Shown here in pieces: positions 59,245-64,000 of a stretch of 64,000 bases of DNA. The translations under genes were made by a program, and so were the position numbers. A model generated the notes under the pieces. The model did not search any database and was not told the DNA's origin. It saw only the letters and a program-made list of their open reading frames with translations. How positions within the stretch are numbered: position 1 is the stretch's first letter; each line of letters begins with the position of its first letter. Source of the DNA: an uncultured Clostridia bacterium (GTDB taxonomy: Bacteria; Bacillota; Clostridia; Christensenellales; Borkfalkiaceae); NCBI GenBank assembly GCA_947597925.1, contig CANQFA010000007.1:1-64000 (forward strand), in the 5' to 3' direction.

Positions 59245-61364
59245 TACGCGGCACCTCCTTCGTCATAGTCTTTATAGAGCGCATTGATGAAATAGCTATG
59301 CTGCTCTTTCAGTTCCTCGACGGTCGCCTTTTCCGTAACGTATTCGCGGTAGTCGTTCAAGCCCATTTCCGAACGCCTTGCAAGGTCGTTAAAGTAGTCC
59401 GAGAAGCAGTCCGTGGAAAAGCGGCGGGCGTAAATCTTCTTATTCATGAGGAAATACCGCTTGTTTTCAGCCTTGCCATCCATTGTTCCGCGCTCTTTCT
59501 CGATGCGGAGCGTATTATAGCCGTATCGGTTGTAAATACGGATATTCCTGCGCCAGATGCACGCCGTTATGGATTTCAATACATGAACGAGCAAGGTATT
59601 ATCCCCGCGCCGATAGCGGAAATCATAATACAGACGGATAAAGCGGTTAAATATCCACTCTGAAATCATATCCTCAATGGTATAGAACGGATAGGCAAGT
59701 TTCTGCTGAGAGCTATCCACGATATTGACAATTTCGCAGAGATCCCGCGCATCTGCTCCCCAGCTTTCGGGCCTCTGCTCGTCCGTAAACACCTTGATGA
59801 ACGGGAAATTGTCAACCGTCGCAGAGTGCCGGCACATTTTGAGCCAAGAGTTGAAAAGGTCATTTTTCTGATTCGTTTCCTCGTCTTTCTTTTTCTTCTC
59901 CTGTAATTCAAGGTTGTTTCCGCGCTCCTTGCCAACCTCGGTAATGAGAACGACGCCGAACTCAAAGCTGCCCGCTTTCGGGTTGTTCTCCATGACCTTT
60001 TTACCGAGTCGTAGGACATCAAAGTCAAGAATATGCGCGTGTCTGCCGCCGTCACAGGTTTCATCTGGGAAGAAATCGGCATACCATGTCGGGAAGTTTC
60101 CCGCCGAAAGGAGCTCTTCATCGTCGCGGACAGAATAGTTTGCCATGAGCAAACTGCTCTCCATAACGTAGATGAAATAGGCTTGCGCGTATGTAGATAG
60201 TACCTCAAACAGCGTTGAGATTTTGAGGGCGTCGTCATAGGTGTAGCCGTACCGTTCCACGTCATAACCATAGAGCTGCCAATCTGAACGGTGATGCCGT
60301 TCATATCGTTCCCGTTTCAATTCCACCCAAGCCTTGACGGTTGCGAGGTTATAGACCGAACCGTATTCCATGCAGGCTTGCAGCTCCTTCTCAAAGCTGA
60401 TCCACGGGAAATACGGGAATTTCATATCGTTGTTTTGCAGGATTGAGAGCGCCTTCTGCCTGAACATGACCGCTTGCGATAGCCCCATGTCCGTAATAAC
60501 GGTCGTTTTCTTCTTCCCCATGCTTCCACACGTCATGGAAACGATCGGCAGCTCATTGATAAATCCGCAGTTCCTCGCCTCAAAATGCCGCAAACGGTTG
60601 AGTGCGATTTTACGGCGGTAATGATTGAATACCACCCCCGCAACAATCGCCAAGCTCCACCACGGAAAGTGTCGCAGAATGACGTTCACGTCAATGAGTA
60701 GCTTACAAACCTGCGTGTAAATCGTCGCCACGTCGAATGTAACGACGAAATAGAAGTAGAACGCCAAAAAACCAGCAACAATGGACGCGAGGTTGAGGTG
60801 AAATACGACCATCACGAGCCAGCAAATCCAGAACTTGCGATGCTCTTGAAGATAGGCAATAAACTCCTGCACGAACCGTTTGAGCGGTTGATAGGTGTGT
60901 GCCGCTATCCATTTGAACGCACGGAGCGGGATTGTATCGCGGTTATAATTCGTGTTCCTGCGACGGTACAGCCATTTGATAGCGAAGAACAGAGCGACAA
61001 TACACGGCAGCAATAGAACGAGAACTTTTGCGACTTTCCCGAGCCATGCACCTACGGCAGTTCCCCACGCAGAGAAGTTATCGCCATTGACAAGCAAAGC
61101 AACATAATTGCCGGCGTCTTGCTTGAACGCGTCAAAGTTTTCGGGCAGATACGAACCCCAGCCAAATACCTGCGAATAGTCGTTGACGGTAGGCGGGATA
61201 TTGTGCTTGATACCGAAGATTTCCGAGAAGTAGATGCCGATTGACCGTACCATGTCCGCGATTGCCTCTCCGAAACGGAGATATGAGGACGAGAACACGA
61301 ACACACCGAGAGCCAAAAGTCCCACGGTAATGAGGACGGAAAGAGTGATACAAAGTTTACGCAT
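59244..61364 (-). CDS. Membrane P-loop ATPase, Zot/pI-like candidate
   Basis: This 706-aa protein has four to five membrane segments in residues 1-260. A P-loop region follows: CGSMGKKKTTVITDMG, which resembles GxMGxGKTT with the usual Gly before the Lys replaced by Lys. Then come GVVLITEVGKERG as a Walker B-like strand, and EQRPESWGADARDLCEIV, close to the QRP...R sensor motif of FtsK/HerA and Zot-like ATPases. Inovirus pI/Zot proteins extrude phage; conjugation pumps are the alternative. I chose the ATG at 61364, which overlaps the 33-aa ORF; the longer frame reads through that ORF. Confidence 0.7.
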   Translation of the reverse strand: MRKLCITLSVLITVGLLALGVFVFSSSYLRFGEAIADMVRSIGIYFSEIFGIKHNIPPTVNDYSQVFGWGSYLPENFDAFKQDAGNYVALLVNGDNFSAWGTAVGAWLGKVAKVLVLLLPCIVALFFAIKWLYRRRNTNYNRDTIPLRAFKWIAAHTYQPLKRFVQEFIAYLQEHRKFWICWLVMVVFHLNLASIVAGFLAFYFYFVVTFDVATIYTQVCKLLIDVNVILRHFPWWSLAIVAGVVFNHYRRKIALNRLRHFEARNCGFINELPIVSMTCGSMGKKKTTVITDMGLSQAVMFRQKALSILQNNDMKFPYFPWISFEKELQACMEYGSVYNLATVKAWVELKRERYERHHRSDWQLYGYDVERYGYTYDDALKISTLFEVLSTYAQAYFIYVMESSLLMANYSVRDDEELLSAGNFPTWYADFFPDETCDGGRHAHILDFDVLRLGKKVMENNPKAGSFEFGVVLITEVGKERGNNLELQEKKKKDEETNQKNDLFNSWLKMCRHSATVDNFPFIKVFTDEQRPESWGADARDLCEIVNIVDSSQQKLAYPFYTIEDMISEWIFNRFIRLYYDFRYRRGDNTLLVHVLKSITACIWRRNIRIYNRYGYNTLRIEKERGTMDGKAENKRYFLMNKKIYARRFSTDCFSDYFNDLARRSEMGLNDYREYVTEKATVEELKEQHSYFINALYKDYDEGGAA

Positions 61365-61458
61365 GGAGGTGTACCCCCGTGTAAACCAAATAGCTGATAA
61401 CGAGCGCCGCAAGAATGAGAATCGCAACTGTGACAACGCGTTTAATTGTCTTTTTCAT
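61357..61458 (-). CDS. 33-aa single-span membrane peptide
   Basis: A 34-codon ORF begins MKKTIKRVVTVAILILAALV and ends VYTGVHLHA. It has a strong ribosome site (GGAGGT) five bases before the ATG and overlaps the P-loop ATPase start by eight bases. It has a basic start, one membrane segment and a short polar end, like small phage coat or assembly peptides, but it lacks a separate signal peptide. The size and position suit a coat, a holin-like or a regulatory peptide. Function is not shown. Confidence 0.65.
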   Translation of the reverse strand: MKKTIKRVVTVAILILAALVISYLVYTGVHLHA

Positions 61459-61484
61459 AATGACCTCCGAATTGAAATAAAGCA

Positions 61485-61513
61485 GGTGTCGGAAACTCTC
61501 CGCTTCCGACACC
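61485..61513 (-). terminator. Hairpin before the 33-aa gene
   Basis: GGTGTCGGAA / TTCCGACACC (10 bp, perfect) with a 9-base loop is followed on the minus strand by TGCTTTATTT. It could terminate or attenuate transcription from the upstream 389-aa gene. Confidence 0.6.
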
Positions 61514-61523
61514 GCCACAGTTC

Positions 61524-61640
61524 GGTCGCATAGTGGGAATGTGCGCTATGCTCGGTCAGTTAAGTCAGGTCGCATGGTGGAATGTACGCCATGCTCAGTC
61601 AGTTAGGTCGCATAGTGGAAATGTACGCTATGCTCGGTTA
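61524..61640. repeat. Three tandem hairpin repeats
   Basis: Units begin GGTCGCAT at 61524, 61568 and 61606. Each contains an inverted pair: GCATAG...CTATGC in units 1 and 3, and GCATGG...CCATGC in unit 2, so the changed base pair is compensated. The loops share TGGAAATGTACG-like sequence. They lie between the 389-aa gene and the 33-aa gene and could be a replication origin, an RNA control element or a recombinase site. Confidence 0.85.
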
Positions 61641-62807
61641 GGTGTCATCTTCTTTGTTTCGTCGTCGCTTTTTGACCGCGTTCACAATAGCCCCTATGAG
61701 CTTGAACGGCAACATGATTACCCAAATCACCGCTTGAATGATGTAGGGCAGCACCGGCCAGAGAATGACGACGAGCAGAACAAGCGCAAGAACGGCGAGC
61801 AGGATCTGCCACCATTCCAAATCGGGGGTTTCCTGCAAGTAGACGTCAATATCGTCGAACACATGGATAGGCGATTCTACCACGGGAATGACGGTGAGCT
61901 TGCCGTGGTTGTTGTAGGTGACGGTGAGAATCTCAAAGCCGAGGAACACAGCTTGCTGCGCCATTGAAATCGGGTAGCTCGTCTTGCTCGGAACGCCGCT
62001 GCAATTCCCGTGCTTTTGAACGCTCAAGGTTTCCTGTATGTAGTCCGTTACGGCAAAGCGGAACAGATATACTTTCTTCCCGCTCTCCATCTCAGACTTC
62101 GCCCATGAACGGAACTCCGCCACGTCCTTCTCATTGAGCTTGAGGTTGTTCGCAACTTCCGCATCGCTGTATATGGAGGAAATGGATTTCTCCGTCACTT
62201 CCTCGATGGGCTTGAAATCGTTGATTTCCCATGCACTGCCGTTATCCACCCCGTACAGCCAATTACAGAACCTATCCCAGCCGGATAGCGTACTGTCATA
62301 GCTCCGCAGGTCGAAGGTGGCATCGGTGTCGAACTCAATTTCGTTTTCACCACGCTTTACCGTCTTGCCGTCACCGTGGATTGCCGTAGTGTCCGTGAAT
62401 AGGTTATCGCTAAACCCTAACAGTTTCAGGTACTCGTCTGTTGTGCTCGCACCGTACTTTTTGGAATAGGAAATCATGTGTATGTATGCGAACGGTTCTT
62501 CTTCATCGTCGGTATCGGACGTGTCGCTACCGATGAAAGCCGCCAGAGAGATCGGGACGCTATCCTTGAGGTCTTTTTCCGTCAGCTCGGTAACGGCGTT
62601 CAAATCAATATCGAACGCATAGTCACCGGTTAGCGATTCTTCCTTATTCGTGCGGAACAACGCAAAGCACAGTCCACCGATAAGGACGAACACGAGGGCG
62701 AACGCGACTGCCGTGATGATCCACTTGATTTTGTCCTTTCTCGCGTGTGATTTGAGTTCAGACGGCTCATAGTAACCGTAATCCTCAAAATCATCGTAAT
62801 CGTTCAT
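61638..62807 (-). CDS. Membrane protein with N- and C-terminal anchors
   Basis: This 389-aa protein has a short acidic N-terminus (DDFEDYGYYEPSEL), a membrane segment near residues 30-50, a large extracytoplasmic domain of about 270 residues with two cysteines and no recognised family, then two hydrophobic segments (WWQILLAVLALVLLVVILW, IIQAVIWVIMLPFKLI) and a basic tail (KKRRRNKEDDT). In a phage reading it could be an adsorption or tip protein. In a conjugation reading it could be a channel part. I chose the ATG at 62807 with GGAGGTAA upstream; longer frames lack a site. Confidence 0.7.
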   Translation of the reverse strand: MNDYDDFEDYGYYEPSELKSHARKDKIKWIITAVAFALVFVLIGGLCFALFRTNKEESLTGDYAFDIDLNAVTELTEKDLKDSVPISLAAFIGSDTSDTDDEEEPFAYIHMISYSKKYGASTTDEYLKLLGFSDNLFTDTTAIHGDGKTVKRGENEIEFDTDATFDLRSYDSTLSGWDRFCNWLYGVDNGSAWEINDFKPIEEVTEKSISSIYSDAEVANNLKLNEKDVAEFRSWAKSEMESGKKVYLFRFAVTDYIQETLSVQKHGNCSGVPSKTSYPISMAQQAVFLGFEILTVTYNNHGKLTVIPVVESPIHVFDDIDVYLQETPDLEWWQILLAVLALVLLVVILWPVLPYIIQAVIWVIMLPFKLIGAIVNAVKKRRRNKEDDT

Positions 62808-62904
62808 AAAATTACCTCCATGAATTTTGAAAACTGCGGTCTGCGTCGGTTTTCCCCGATACAAGCCGCAGAAACCGCGATTGCCGTTTTTTATGCGCTG
62901 ATGA

Positions 62905-63264
62905 TTATCTCAACAGCATTTGCAGCAAGGTCTTATCCGAGCTGCGGTAGGGCTTGATGGGGCACTCATAGACTTCGCCGTTCTCGTCGTAGGAGCGGAC
63001 ACCGTAGGTATTGCCCTTGACAACGCGCTTCGTCTTTTCATCCCTGATTTCGTAGGGCGTCAGGAAAAGCTCTGCTTTCTCCGCACCGTTGAATACGATG
63101 TCGAGGACGGTATAGCCGCCATTGTCGTGGGGCATGACCTGCACCTTGACCTCTTTGCCCCGTACCATGCCCTTGATGTAGTAGGCAAAATACGTCTTTT
63201 CGTTATGCTCGAACGTCTCCCGTTCCACATAGATCATTCCTTTCTGTTCGTTATTCTTTGCCAT
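62905..63264 (-). CDS. Small soluble element protein, possible ssDNA-binding role
   Basis: This 119-aa protein begins MAKNNEQKGMIYVERETFEH and is predicted mostly beta, with YYIKGMVRGKEVKVQVMPHD and ELFLTPYEIRDEKTK. No family is recognised. Its size, place between the 101-aa gene and the membrane-protein gene, and beta character would fit a single-strand DNA-binding protein of a rolling-circle phage, but no sequence motif shows this. The ribosome site is AAGGAG. Confidence 0.65.
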   Translation of the reverse strand: MAKNNEQKGMIYVERETFEHNEKTYFAYYIKGMVRGKEVKVQVMPHDNGGYTVLDIVFNGAEKAELFLTPYEIRDEKTKRVVKGNTYGVRSYDENGEVYECPIKPYRSSDKTLLQMLLR

Positions 63265-63276
63265 AATTTTTACTCC

Positions 63277-63582
63277 TTATTTCTTTCCTTTCTGCCGCGA
63301 AATCTTCGCTGCTTCCTGCTTGCTCTTGCCCTCGTCGAGAGCTTTTTTGTACTTGTACATACCGGCGTGATCGCCCTGACACTGCAAGTAGCCCGAACGC
63401 ATACCCGCCTCGTAGTCCGTGAGCGGTTTGCCTTCCTTCGGCCCGTAGGTATGGACCTTTGCCTTGCGGTCCTCCGCGTAGCCTTTTGCGCGTTTGGACG
63501 GCACCGACCATCTTCCGTCGCGGTATCTGTTGCCCGACGAGGACGATTCTGCCGTCTGCTCTGCCTGTTTCTTGGGTGGCAT
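63277..63582 (-). CDS. Small basic element protein
   Basis: This 101-aa protein begins MPPKKQAEQTAESSSSGNRY and is rich in Lys and Arg, with KPLTDYEAGMRSGYLQCQGD and KYKKALDEGKSKQEAAKISR. No family or function is recognised. It may bind nucleic acid. The ATG at 63582 has GGAGGT nine bases upstream, so the 39-residue longer frame is rejected. It is the first of a minus-strand operon that continues to rep, with a candidate -10 box (TGCTATACT) at 63723-63731. Confidence 0.65.
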   Translation of the reverse strand: MPPKKQAEQTAESSSSGNRYRDGRWSVPSKRAKGYAEDRKAKVHTYGPKEGKPLTDYEAGMRSGYLQCQGDHAGMYKYKKALDEGKSKQEAAKISRQKGKK

Positions 63583-63722
63583 ACTTTTTACCTCCAAAAA
63601 TTTAGTTATTAAGTTGTGTGTAAACGCGACGACTTTCATGAGACTCATCCCTGTGCGATGCCTTACGGTTGCGCGCCGACCGCTTGGCTTTCGCCACACT
63701 CTTGCGTCCGTCTACGGGTAAG

Positions 63723-63731
63723 AGTATAGCA
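63723..63731 (-). promoter_or_regulatory. Candidate extended -10 promoter of the element operon
   Basis: TGCTATACT on the minus strand is an extended -10 box. No clear -35 box is seen. The leader from here to 63582 (about 140 bases) is basic-codon rich and has no supportable gene. Confidence 0.45.
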
Positions 63732-63834
63732 GATTCATTTTCCGATTGTGAGGAAGCGAGAAGCAAGCTATCAAGCAGTAAAAGGCAAGCCAATGGTAAG
63801 CGCAAAGAAAGCTATGGGAAAGTTGAGGGAAAAG

Positions 63835-63861
63835 AAAAAGCGGGATCGCTCCCGCCTTCTT
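63835..63861 (-). terminator. Terminator of the right-edge partial gene
   Basis: On the minus strand GGCGGGAGCGATCCCGCTTTTTC forms a G+C-rich stem followed by TTTTTC, directly after the stop codon at 63862. Confidence 0.75.
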
Positions 63862-64000
63862 TTAATCTAATACGCCTTGCAGATATTCGCAAAGCTGATG
63901 GTTTAATTGCTTGACCGCCTCAGTCGTAATATCCCAATCGTAAGATACTGCCGCCTGCGTGTTATTGAGAACATAGAGCGTATAATATATTTCTATCAAC
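63862..64000 (-). CDS. C-terminal end of an unidentified element gene (partial)
   Basis: An open minus-strand frame enters from the right edge and ends with TAA at 63862-63864. The 45 visible residues include IEIYYTLYVLNNTQAAVSYD and HQLCEYLQGVLD. They do not identify a family. A terminator follows at once, which supports a real gene end. It precedes the 101-aa gene's promoter. Confidence 0.5.
   Translation of the reverse strand, partial: LIEIYYTLYVLNNTQAAVSYDWDITTEAVKQLNHQLCEYLQGVLD

Noticed and set aside
63602-63805. A 67-aa minus-strand frame with an apparent signal sequence
   Set aside because: It lies over the candidate -10 box and leader of the element operon, lacks a ribosome site, and its tail is the leader of the 101-aa gene.
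63669-63914. An 81-aa plus-strand frame near the right edge
   Set aside because: It runs through a terminator hairpin and antisense to the partial gene, without a ribosome site.

Overview
The window looks like a chromosomal segment of a G+C-rich Bacillota (Clostridia-type) bacterium, probably an uncultured gut lineage. The evidence is the Firmicutes order of the S10/spc/alpha ribosomal genes with secY-adk-map-infA-rpmJ inside, the zinc-type S14, an SRP RNA with an Alu domain, an AddAB nuclease, an AgrC-like kinase with a LytTR regulator, and many lipoproteins without outer-membrane genes. Most genes lie on the minus strand. The species cannot be named from the sequence alone.

Layout: 1-554 is a short non-core edge (a partial hydrophobic ORF, a 62-aa mobile-element-type ORF, hairpins) that ends at a minus-strand tRNA-Arg. 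688-5816 holds an Mrp ATPase, the SRP RNA, a LuxC/LuxE-like acyl reductase pair and an M18 aminopeptidase. 6099-22156 is one ribosomal supercluster (rpsJ to rplQ) read on the minus strand, with a strong promoter before rpsJ and another, with a long leader, before rpsM. 22428-24903 carries the GGGtGRT protein with a NifU-like partner, and a TetR regulator.

24928-44297 is an accessory glucan-degradation region. It has a GH5 lipoprotein, two large membrane-anchored GH3 enzymes with permuted domain order, a GH16 laminarinase-type lipoprotein, a beta-helix lipoprotein and two large lipoproteins of carbohydrate-binding or unknown type, followed by a LytTR two-component system. No transporter is present. 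The 823-aa modular lipoprotein gene is flanked by inverted copies of dispersed intergenic repeats. 44408-57182 returns to housekeeping genes: DUF1295, PRC-barrel, AddA/AddB, Hpt, TilS and membrane proteins.

A tRNA-fMet/Met/Glu cluster (57439-57753) is followed by a lower-G+C integrated element that runs off the right edge. It encodes a rolling-circle (HUH) Rep, a membrane P-loop ATPase with Zot/pI-like features, a 389-aa two-anchor membrane protein, a 33-aa single-span peptide and small soluble proteins. This set suggests a filamentous-phage-like (inovirus-type) or related rolling-circle element. It has been damaged by a deletion that truncates the Rep gene and a convergent small gene at the same base. 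Three tandem hairpin repeats with a compensatory base-pair change lie within it. A recurring 11-base motif (TACCATGTCCG) occurs at least seven times across the window, on both strands, in genes and between genes.
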